Source: Stenotrophomonas sp.
GTDB taxonomy: Bacteria > Pseudomonadota > Gammaproteobacteria > Xanthomonadales > Xanthomonadaceae
Assembly: GCA_003525885.1 (NCBI GenBank)
Contig: DQIG01000114.1
Span: 1 to 10,518, forward strand
Direction of reading: 5' to 3'
DNA: 10,518 nt
The notes beneath the pieces were generated by a model, which ran no database searches, was not told the origin of the DNA, and worked only from the letters and a program-made list of their open reading frames with translations. A program made the position numbers and the translations under genes. Positions 1-6,372 of this stretch are shown in pieces. Every line of letters starts with the position of its first letter. The stretch's first letter is position 1.

Positions 1-1
1 C

Positions 2-196
2 CTGCTGAAGGTCTACAGCCTGTTCAGCAGCAAACCGCCCTTCACCGCCGACCAGCTGAAAGCACTCAGTGCCGGCGATGACTTCAAGGGCATCGACACC
101 GAGGCCGTTTTCGGGGTGAAGCAGACGCCGTTTGAAGAAGCGATTCGCGAGAGCTATACCGATCCCAGGTACTCGCGCATCGTGCTGCAGCGCTGA
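2..196 (+). CDS. C-terminal fragment, probable NAD-dependent nucleotide-sugar epimerase/dehydratase
   Basis: Only the last 64 codons and the stop (TGA at 194-196) are in the window; the start lies to the left. The reading frame opens at base 2 and reads LLKVYSLFSSKPPFTADQ, later VFGVKQTPFEEAIRESYTDP, and ends in RIVLQR. The tail pattern, a short helix, then 'FGVKQTPFEEAIRE' and a 'DPRY' motif before the end, resembles the C-terminus of extended SDR-type sugar epimerases/dehydratases, where this part helps close over the nucleotide-sugar. The Rossmann domain, catalytic Tyr-Lys pair and cofactor motif would be upstream and cannot be checked. Such an enzyme would fit a sugar-polymer locus as a supplier of an activated sugar. 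The family call rests on the tail alone and is moderate; that this is a real coding end is well supported by frame and codon bias. Confidence 0.55.
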   Translation: MLKVYSLFSSKPPFTADQLKALSAGDDFKGIDTEAVFGVKQTPFEEAIRESYTDPRYSRIVLQR

Positions 197-240
197 GCCA
201 CGTACCTCACTCTGCCCAGGGATGATCAATTCTGCTGAAT

Positions 241-299
241 GCCTATCCGCAGCCTCAATTCCAATCGAGTGAGGCAAGCGCGTCATTGCCGGTATAGGC
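241..299. repeat. Nested inverted repeats in the leader of the 734-aa gene
   Basis: GCCTAT at 241-246 is the reverse complement of ATAGGC at 294-299. Allowing one bulged base (293), the stem extends by CC (247-248) against GG (291-292). Nested inside, GCCTCA at 252-257 pairs perfectly with TGAGGC at 270-275 around a 12-base loop. The transcript could fold into a stem within a stem. No T-run follows, so it is not a standard terminator. The pairing is seen directly; any regulatory role is inference. Confidence 0.4.
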
Positions 300-304
300 G
301 CCCA

Positions 305-327
305 CCGTCTCCCACGGGGAGATACGG
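305..327. repeat. Inverted repeat upstream of the 734-aa gene
   Basis: TCTCCC at 308-313 pairs with GGGAGA at 317-322 across a 3-base loop (ACG). The stem continues with CCG (305-307) against CGG (325-327) after a two-base bulge (323-324). No T-run follows on either strand, so a classic intrinsic terminator is unlikely. It lies about 65 bases before the start codon at 394 and could be part of a structured leader or a protein-binding site. Confidence 0.4.
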
Positions 328-393
328 CACTACCTGCTTCAGAGGAAGACGGTAAAGGCCAGCACAGCCATCCAACGAGGAAGTCGACTCTCC

Positions 394-2598
394 ATGCCTG
401 GTTCAATGCGACTGCCAAGGGTCGTGCGTCATAAGTCCCACGGCGCTTCAACCTTGCTCGCTCGCGTGCTGGTCGCGCTGCTTTTCGCTTGCTTCCTGAT
501 CCTGGGCGGCTGTAGCTCATACGTCGATCCCGCGCTGCAAACAGAAGGTGGCTGTCCTCCCTCAAGCTCCAGCTTCCTGCCGGCAACCCCGTCGCTTGAG
601 GGCCGGATTTCATATTGTGAAGGAGGCGATGGGTGGATCGGCTCGATCACTTCAGGCTTCTATCCGGCCGGTACCCAGCGCGTAGAGCTCATGCTCACCG
701 GTTATCCCGCCAATCCGGGCATGTCGCTCAGTGCGGTCTCCCCGGAGGGACGTGAAGTTCCATTGACCACGTTCTCCAATCCGGCTGAACACTGGGAGCG
801 CAAAGCGTTCGACATTCCTCCTGCAGTTTCGCTCACGGGATTCCGGATCCGCCTGCAGGACCAGACCTCATCAACCTTCGGCTGGGCCGGGATGGGCGCC
901 TCCACGTCCAACCCAGCAATCGCCTCAATTGCTGGTGCATGGCCCATGCTGTTCGGCGTGATCGTCGGCAATGTGTGGCTGGTTGCACTGTCACTGGCCA
1001 TGCCCGTTCGCGGCACACCAAGCGAACGGGTCATGTTGGGGTTGCTGGCCGCAGGCTGTGTTTGGTTCATGGTTTTCTGTGCGTACGTGGTATCGGTGCA
1101 AGCTGGAGCGATAGTTTCACTGGCCGCCCTTCTGCTGCCGTTGCCCTTTGCGCTGATGTCGAGGATCGGCCACAGACTGTCCGCGGCAGACGTGACGGGC
1201 GTCCAACGCATTCTTCTCCCGGGGGTGCTGCTGGCATGCTTTGTACTTTGGATCGGCCTGTTCCCGTTCCATTGGCAAGGTCATGAATGGGATGAGCCTG
1301 CCAAGCGCTGGTTCCCACTGGCGATGGATGGATGGTTGCCTCTGATGTTTGGCGACATGCTTGCAGATGGCCACCTGGTCAGCCCAATGGCTGGCGATTG
1401 GCTCAGCAGCGATAGGCCTCCCCTGCAAGCCGGGCTCTACCTGATGATTCGCGGACTCCTTCCAGAAAGCCGTGGGCTGCTCTATCAGGGCATAGCCACA
1501 TGGGCACAGACGCTCGTACTGGTGCCGCTGGGCTGCCTGCTGACGCTGATCAGTGATCGTCGCAGCCGCGCAATTGCGCTCTTCACTCTTTGCCTGTCCG
1601 CGCTGGTTCTACTCAATACGCTGATGGTCTGGCCCAAACTGCTGTCGGCAGCGTTCTGCCTCATTTATTACATGGCTTTGTTCCCCGGAAGAGCCACGCC
1701 CACCCGCTGGGGCCAGGCAGGTGTCGCAGCCGCGCTCGCGCTGCTGTCCCATGGCGGCGCGCTGTTCTTTCTTGCAGGTACCTCACTCCTCCATCTGGCG
1801 TGGTATCGACGCCGGAGCGTGTCCATGCTGCTCCGGGCCGGTGCCCTTTCGGCTCTCATTTACCTGCCTTGGATCGCCTACCAGAGACTGATCGACCCAC
1901 CTGGCAACCGGCTGATCAAGTGGCACTTTGCCGGAAAGATTCCGGTTAGCGACGAGGGCACGATGCAGGCTCTGACCAGTGCATATGGCCAGCTCACGCC
2001 TTCAACGTGGCTTCTGGCCCGCTTGGAAAACGTCAAGGAAATCACCGCAGGTGCGTTTACCGCACCTTACGAATCTCTGCAGGTCATATTCGGCGGGGAC
2101 CCTTCAGCAAGATCCCATTTCGTGGAGGAAAGCTTCTTCCACACGTTCCACGCGATGTGGTTCACCTCCCCATTGCTGCTGCTTCCATGCATTGCGTTGA
2201 TGATCTGGCGCAAAAGGCGGCAACAGCAACCGGAGTCGATTCACAAGCCGCTTTTCCAGGCACTGGCTACGGCTACGATCACGTTTCTCATCTGCGCGAT
2301 CCTGTTGTTCCAGGGCGGATCGGCAAACATCCATCAAGGGTCATACGCCGCAGTAGTCCTATTGCAATTCTCGATACTCCTGGCGACCTGGAAGACGATG
2401 CGTCCACTCTTCCATGCAGCCTGTGCGGCCAATGTCATTGCTGCACTGTCGATCTACGCTCTCGACCGTACATTCCTGCCGGGTCTTCAAATGGCCTACG
2501 TCGGCGGAACCCTGCTGCTGGCTGGCGCCCTGCTGGCAGCCTCGTTTGTTTCAACCAGAAGCGTGGACAGCACCGGCTGCCCTGACCGGCAGACGTGA
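394..2598 (+). CDS. Polytopic membrane protein, putative GT-C-type glycosyltransferase with N-terminal periplasmic domain
   Basis: The protein is 734 aa. A hydrophobic segment at about 22-39 ends in a lipobox-like ILGGC (C40). Residues 45-175 are a soluble, beta-rich domain with Cys54 and Cys75, followed by some 12-14 membrane segments from about 181 to 718. The loop after the segment at 271-290 holds HEWDEP (297-302), then GDWLSSDRPPLQ (334-345). An acidic pair in the first large extracytoplasmic loop plus a later 'PPL' motif is the layout of GT-C transferases such as ArnT and PMT, which use polyprenyl-phosphate sugars. By that analogy it would act on polymer or lipid A-core in the periplasm; this is inference, because overall similarity to a named family is not obvious. 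A possible Shine-Dalgarno GAGGAAG (377-383) precedes the start; a second Met at codon 5 is an alternative start. A 40-codon sample (1441-1560) had about 65% GC at third positions, against about 78% in a sample of the next gene, so separate acquisition is possible. Confidence 0.6.
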   Translation: MPGSMRLPRVVRHKSHGASTLLARVLVALLFACFLILGGCSSYVDPALQTEGGCPPSSSSFLPATPSLEGRISYCEGGDGWIGSITSGFYPAGTQRVELMLTGYPANPGMSLSAVSPEGREVPLTTFSNPAEHWERKAFDIPPAVSLTGFRIRLQDQTSSTFGWAGMGASTSNPAIASIAGAWPMLFGVIVGNVWLVALSLAMPVRGTPSERVMLGLLAAGCVWFMVFCAYVVSVQAGAIVSLAALLLPLPFALMSRIGHRLSAADVTGVQRILLPGVLLACFVLWIGLFPFHWQGHEWDEPAKRWFPLAMDGWLPLMFGDMLADGHLVSPMAGDWLSSDRPPLQAGLYLMIRGLLPESRGLLYQGIATWAQTLVLVPLGCLLTLISDRRSRAIALFTLCLSALVLLNTLMVWPKLLSAAFCLIYYMALFPGRATPTRWGQAGVAAALALLSHGGALFFLAGTSLLHLAWYRRRSVSMLLRAGALSALIYLPWIAYQRLIDPPGNRLIKWHFAGKIPVSDEGTMQALTSAYGQLTPSTWLLARLENVKEITAGAFTAPYESLQVIFGGDPSARSHFVEESFFHTFHAMWFTSPLLLLPCIALMIWRKRRQQQPESIHKPLFQALATATITFLICAILLFQGGSANIHQGSYAAVVLLQFSILLATWKTMRPLFHAACAANVIAALSIYALDRTFLPGLQMAYVGGTLLLAGALLAASFVSTRSVDSTGCPDRQT

Positions 2599-2722
2599 TT
2601 CCCTCGCAGACTTGCGGCATAGTGCCTGCCGACAATGCATCCCCCTGCGCACGGGCCATCATGCCCCCACCCTACCAGTCGCCCCAGCACCTGCTGATAG
2701 TGAAATAAATTCAAGGAGTTAC
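2599..2722 (+). promoter_or_regulatory. Intergenic leader before the FAD oxidoreductase, possible promoter region
   Basis: This 124-base gap separates the 734-aa gene from the overlapped trio that follows. It is C-rich in the middle and turns A/T-rich at about 2693-2713, which stands out locally. A small GGGC/GCCC inverted repeat (2653-2656 with 2663-2666) is present. I could not find a convincing -35/-10 pair: TTGCGG (2612-2617) and GACAAT (2631-2636) are only 13 bases apart. The gap size, A/T-rich end and strong ribosome site make a separate transcript start plausible but unproven. Confidence 0.3.
2713..2718 (+). promoter_or_regulatory. Strong ribosome binding site (AAGGAG) fixing the start at 2723
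   Basis: AAGGAG ends four bases before the ATG at 2723. The open frame extends further upstream to an ATG at 2414, but that stretch overlaps the preceding gene and has no recognisable domain. This site and the nucleotide-binding motif right after Met2723 decide the start. Confidence 0.8.
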
Positions 2723-4015
2723 ATGAAAAACTATGCCATCATCGGCGCAGGCCCCATGGGCCTGATGGCCGCCGTGAAACTCCTCGACCAGGGCCATTCG
2801 GTCACGATCTACGAGCGTGACGACCGCATTGGCGGCATGTCGGCCAATTTCGATTTCGATGGGCTGTCGATCGAACGCTACTACCACTTCATCTGCAAGA
2901 CCGACTATCCGCTCTTCGCGCTGCTGGAGCGCTATGGCCTGTCCAAGGCGCTGCGCTGGACCGACACCAAGATGGGCTATTTCTACAAGGGAAAGCTCTA
3001 CAAGTGGGGCAATCCGTTTGCACTGCTGGCCTTCCCCCACCTTGGGCCGATCAGCAAGTTCCGCTATGCGCTGCACGTGATGTACACCAAGGGCATCAAG
3101 GACTGGACGGCGCTGGACAAGGAAGAGGCCGGCGCATGGATCCGGCGCTGGGTCGGCCAGAAGGCCTATGACGTGATGTGGAAGGATGCCTTCCGCCTGA
3201 AGTTCTTCGAGTTCAAGGACAACCTGTCGGCCAGCTGGATCGGCACGCGCATCAAGCGCGTGGCGCTGTCCCGCCGCAACCTGATGAACGAGAGCATGGG
3301 CTACCTGGAAGGTGGCTCGATGACGCTGCTGGAACGCATGGTGCAGGACATCCAGACCCGTGGTGGCCGCATCGAACTGTCCCGTGGCATCGATGAAGTG
3401 GTCTCCGAGAACGGCAAGGTCACCGGCGTCTCGATCGGCGGCGAGTTCACTGCATACGATGCCGTGATCTCCACCGCGCCGATCCAGTACGTGCCGGCCC
3501 TGGTGCCGGGCCTGCCGGCCGATTTCCGCGACAAGGTTGCGGCGGTGCAGAACATTCCAGTGGCCTGCGTCATCCTCAAGCTCAAGCATGCGGTGAGCGA
3601 GAACTTCTGGATGAACATCAGCGACCCGGGCATCGAGATCCCGGGCGTGATCGAGTACAGCAACCTCAACCCGGGCCACGATCCGGGCCAGAAGATCCTG
3701 TACGCACCGTACTACATGCCCAAGACCCACCCGAAGTGGCAGCGATCCAACGCCGAGCTGATCGAGGAAGTGCTGGGCTACCTGGCCCGGATCAACCCGG
3801 CCTTCAAGCGTGACTGGGTCCTGGCTTCGCACTGCCATCGCTATGAGTTCGCGCAGACGATCTGCCCGCCGGGCTTCCAGGACATGCTGCCGTCGATGCG
3901 CACGCCGGTGCAGGGCTTCTTCATGGCCGACACTGCCTACTACTACCCGGAAGACCGCTCGATCAACGAAAGCATCAACACCGCCCAGGCACTGGTGGAC
4001 GAGGCACTGCGCTGA
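2723..4015 (+). CDS. FAD-dependent oxidoreductase, amine-oxidase/protoporphyrinogen-oxidase-like fold
   Basis: The 430-aa protein opens directly with a Rossmann dinucleotide motif, AIIGAGPMG (5-13), followed by an acidic residue at the end of the second strand (E31 in IYERDDRIGG) that would hold the FAD ribose. The second FAD-contact region is near the C-terminus, FFMADTAYYYPED (399-411), followed by a helix. This arrangement is typical of flavin amine oxidases, phytoene desaturase-like and UDP-galactopyranose-mutase-like flavoproteins. The length fits, and there is no signal peptide or membrane span, so it is cytoplasmic or peripheral. The substrate cannot be read from sequence. In this context (sugar polymer genes, GtrA-like and GT-C-like partners) it may oxidise, epimerise or rearrange a nucleotide sugar or polyprenyl-linked sugar; that is inference. 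It overlaps the next gene through TGATG, suggesting translational coupling and a shared process. Confidence 0.85.
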   Translation: MKNYAIIGAGPMGLMAAVKLLDQGHSVTIYERDDRIGGMSANFDFDGLSIERYYHFICKTDYPLFALLERYGLSKALRWTDTKMGYFYKGKLYKWGNPFALLAFPHLGPISKFRYALHVMYTKGIKDWTALDKEEAGAWIRRWVGQKAYDVMWKDAFRLKFFEFKDNLSASWIGTRIKRVALSRRNLMNESMGYLEGGSMTLLERMVQDIQTRGGRIELSRGIDEVVSENGKVTGVSIGGEFTAYDAVISTAPIQYVPALVPGLPADFRDKVAAVQNIPVACVILKLKHAVSENFWMNISDPGIEIPGVIEYSNLNPGHDPGQKILYAPYYMPKTHPKWQRSNAELIEEVLGYLARINPAFKRDWVLASHCHRYEFAQTICPPGFQDMLPSMRTPVQGFFMADTAYYYPEDRSINESINTAQALVDEALR

Positions 4016-5901
4016 TGAAGGGCTGGGTAGGCGCCGCCCGTGCGCGGCTGACCGGATGGATGCAGCCGCTGGATCCGGTGTTCCTGTTGACGGCCCTGCT
4101 GGTGTCGATGATCGCGGTGCGCACCTACCTGGTCCTGACCCATGGCAGCAGCAGCCCGTTCTGGGACCAATGGGACGCGGAATTCGACAACCTGCTGCTG
4201 CCGTACCTGCGCGGTGAACTGGACATCGGCCACTTCTTCGCTGCGCACAATGAGCATCGCATCCTGTTCACCCGGCTGATCTCGTTGGGTTTGTTCGCCC
4301 TCAACGGCAACCAGTTCGACGCCAAGGTGGAGATGCTGTTCAACGTACTCCCCCATGCAGCCGCCATCGGTGCGATGGCCTGGGCCGGCATGCGCACCCT
4401 GCCAGCCGCGGCGCGTCCGCTGCTGGCGCTTGGAACCTTCGCGCTGGCCGCTTCGCCCTTGGGCTGGGAGAACCTGATCGCCGGGTTCCAGAACCAGTTC
4501 TTCATCCTGGCGCTACTGTCAGTAGTGACGGCCTGGCTGGCGTCGGCCGACGTCCTCGGCCGCACTCGCATCATCGTCATGGTGGCCTGCGCCGGGCTGG
4601 CACTGTTCACGATGGCCTCTGGCGTGTTCGCCGCCGCCGCCGCTGCGGGCCTGCTGATTTACCGCCTGCTGTCCGGCGACGTGGACCGCCGCCAGGGGGG
4701 ACTTGCCCTTGCACTGCTGATGGTGGTGGCGGTGGCAGGCCTGCTGATGATGCCGCAGGCACCACATGGCGACACGTTCCATGCGCACTCCGCTGCGCAG
4801 TTCATGCAGGCGCTGAAGAACACCCTGGCCTGGCCATTGCGCCCCCTCTGGATCAGCGTGGTAGTGCTGTGGTTGCCGACGGCCGCGCTTTCGGTCGTGA
4901 TGCTGCGACGGATCTTCAACCGGTCCAGCGTGCCGCGCGGGGAGCGCTTCGCCTTCGCCATTGCCGGCTGGGTACTGGTGCAGGCCGTGGCCATGGCCTA
5001 CTCCCGCGGAATCGAAGTGGAACACGCCGTGTCGTCGCGCTACACCGACCTGCTGACGATCGGCGTGATCAACAACCTGTGGCTGGTCCTTTACGCCAGC
5101 TTCCGCAGCGCCAGCCGCTGGCCTGCCTGGGTGCGCGGCACCGTGCCGGCAGTCTTCATCGGCTGGACCGCGCTGTCCATGCAACCGAGCCTGGTCATGG
5201 CACAGGCCAGCATGGAAGAGCGCTCGGCGGCGGGTGCGCGGCAGGAACGCCTGCTGTCCGACTACCTGCGCGATGGTGACCTGGAGGCCCTGCGCGCGGC
5301 ACCGGGACGGTTCCCCTATCCAGATCCCGAACGCATCGCCAAGGTCCTGGCGGCCGATGACGCGGCGGACATGATGCCGCTGGAGATTCGCCGGCCACTG
5401 CCGTTCTCGGTGGAGGCCTGCAGCGGAATCAGCTCCTCCGGTGCCTACACCACGCTTCCGGTACTGCCCTATGCGGTCGGCACCTACGCACCGGGCACCG
5501 GCGACGCCAACCAGGCCGACTGCCGCAGTGCCGCGGTCAGCACCGACGGCGGCTGGATCGCCTATCGGCACGCGGGCGCAGGCATGCCTGCGGTGGGGGC
5601 ACGCCTGGAAGGCAGCCACCATAGCGTCGACCTGGTGCGCGAAGGCGTCCAGGGCGAACGCTGGCGCACGCGCGTCGTGCAGCTCCCGGCCGACGACTAC
5701 CGGTTGCACCTCGTCGACAACGACACGCATACCTGGATCGCCGTAACGCCACCTTCGAGGATCGGCGGCCTCAGCGCACTGCGGCTCTGGGCCGAAGAAC
5801 GTGCTGGCCGGCTGCTGTACGCGGCACTGGTGCTGGTGTTGATGCTGTTGACCTATGCCGCGGCACAACCGCGGATCTCCGCCCCAAGGACCCATGCATG
5901 A
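4015..5901 (+). CDS. Polytopic membrane protein, putative GT-C-like transferase with C-terminal periplasmic domain
   Basis: The 628-aa protein starts on the TGATG overlap with the FAD gene. Membrane segments run from about 20-41 through to 374-394, with a last one at about 599-617. The first extracytoplasmic loop contains FWDQWDAE (49-56) and HNEHR (78-82). A conserved-looking GFQNQF (157-162) and a VSSRYTD stretch (339-345) follow. Acidic residues just after the first span suggest a GT-C-type catalytic loop using a polyprenyl-phosphate sugar, but I do not recognise a named family. Residues about 395-598 form a soluble domain between the last two spans, with Cys469 and Cys503 possibly disulfide-bonded. 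Its W550...LP(557-558)...YRLHLVD(562-568)...W574 pattern resembles the N-terminal domain of the 734-aa protein encoded at 394-2598. GAGG at 4001-4004 may serve as ribosome site. Linkage to a GtrA-like gene suggests a sugar-decoration role. The gene is certain; the function is tentative. Confidence 0.6.
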   Translation: MKGWVGAARARLTGWMQPLDPVFLLTALLVSMIAVRTYLVLTHGSSSPFWDQWDAEFDNLLLPYLRGELDIGHFFAAHNEHRILFTRLISLGLFALNGNQFDAKVEMLFNVLPHAAAIGAMAWAGMRTLPAAARPLLALGTFALAASPLGWENLIAGFQNQFFILALLSVVTAWLASADVLGRTRIIVMVACAGLALFTMASGVFAAAAAAGLLIYRLLSGDVDRRQGGLALALLMVVAVAGLLMMPQAPHGDTFHAHSAAQFMQALKNTLAWPLRPLWISVVVLWLPTAALSVVMLRRIFNRSSVPRGERFAFAIAGWVLVQAVAMAYSRGIEVEHAVSSRYTDLLTIGVINNLWLVLYASFRSASRWPAWVRGTVPAVFIGWTALSMQPSLVMAQASMEERSAAGARQERLLSDYLRDGDLEALRAAPGRFPYPDPERIAKVLAADDAADMMPLEIRRPLPFSVEACSGISSSGAYTTLPVLPYAVGTYAPGTGDANQADCRSAAVSTDGGWIAYRHAGAGMPAVGARLEGSHHSVDLVREGVQGERWRTRVVQLPADDYRLHLVDNDTHTWIAVTPPSRIGGLSALRLWAEERAGRLLYAALVLVLMLLTYAAAQPRISAPRTHA

Positions 5902-6299
5902 GCCGCCAGTTCCTCCTGTTCATCATCTGTGGCGGCACAGCGGCTGCGGTCAACGTGGGTAGCCGTATCCTGTTCAGCCTTGCTGTGCCCTTCGAGGTTG
6001 CCGTCTGTCTGGCCTACGGGCTGGGCATGCTGACGGCATTCATCCTGAACCGGGTTCTGGTTTTCAAGGGTTCGGACCGTCCCATCGGACAGCAGGCAGC
6101 GTGGTTCATCGCCATCAATGCCATCAGCCTGCTGCAGACCTTGGCCATCAGCGTCCTGCTCAAGCGCTGGTTGCTGCCACTGCTCAACTGGCCATTGGAT
6201 ATTCCACTCAGCGCCCACTTGGTCGGTGTGGCCGTGCCGATCTTCACTGCCTATCTTGGGCACAAGCACTTCACCTTTGCTCGCAGCAAGGCGGGGTGA
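5898..6299 (+). CDS. GtrA-family small membrane protein, putative polyprenyl-phosphate-sugar flippase
   Basis: This 133-aa protein has four predicted membrane segments (about 4-26, 33-54, 66-89, 107-126), the standard size and topology of the GtrA/DPMS-like family. Diagnostic features are GGTAAAVN (12-19) in the first span, FILNRVLVF (48-56) after the second and GHKHFTFA (121-128) after the fourth. Family members such as phage GtrA are thought to move a sugar attached to undecaprenyl phosphate across the inner membrane so that a periplasmic transferase can use it. The start overlaps the preceding stop as ATGA, with AAGGA (5886-5890) seven bases upstream, so it is translationally coupled to the 628-aa membrane protein gene. 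That pairing supports a GtrA plus transferase module. The usual third partner, a GtrB-type polyprenyl-phosphate glycosyltransferase, is not in the window. Confidence 0.88.
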   Translation: MSRQFLLFIICGGTAAAVNVGSRILFSLAVPFEVAVCLAYGLGMLTAFILNRVLVFKGSDRPIGQQAAWFIAINAISLLQTLAISVLLKRWLLPLLNWPLDIPLSAHLVGVAVPIFTAYLGHKHFTFARSKAG

Positions 6300-6316
6300 A
6301 GCCTGAACGGCCTCCA

Positions 6317-6337
6317 TGCGGGCCTCACCCGCCCGCA
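6317..6337. repeat. Perfect 7-bp GC-rich inverted repeat in the gtrA-like/wzm gap
   Basis: TGCGGGC (6317-6323) and GCCCGCA (6331-6337) are perfect reverse complements around a 7-base loop, starting 18 bases after the stop of the GtrA-like gene. No T-run follows (GTAGACTATC), so it is at best a weak or factor-assisted terminator, an RNA-stabilising hairpin or a binding site. It lies at the only gap between the decoration module and the export genes (6300-6372), where a wzm promoter could also lie; I see no clear -35/-10 pair. Confidence 0.4.
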
Positions 6338-6372
6338 GTAGACTATCTGGTCAATCTCCTCGCCCTCGTTGA

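Noticed and set aside
241..327. Integron attC site or the GTAG-headed REP-type repeats known in Stenotrophomonas
   Set aside because: No GTTRRRY/RYYYAAC core sites and no GTAG at the foot of a GC-rich stem. The inverted repeats are too short and different.
197..393. JUMPstart/ops element or a sigma-70 promoter upstream of the 734-aa gene
   Set aside because: No GGCGGTAG-type ops core was found, and no -35/-10 pair with 16-18 base spacing stood out.
2414..2722. N-terminal extension of the FAD oxidoreductase from an ATG at 2414
   Set aside because: It overlaps the 734-aa gene out of frame, has no domain, and the FAD motif begins right at Met2723 behind a strong AAGGAG.
2711..3838. Minus-strand open frame opposite the FAD oxidoreductase
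   Set aside because: The composition is biased to His, Val, Asp and Gln with no domain, and the + strand carries both FAD-binding motifs.
4519..5895. Long open frame on the minus strand opposite the 628-aa protein gene
   Set aside because: The translation is rich in His, Arg, Gln and Gly with no domain, and it mirrors a strongly coding + strand with membrane segments and overlaps to both neighbours. It is a typical antisense shadow in GC-rich DNA.
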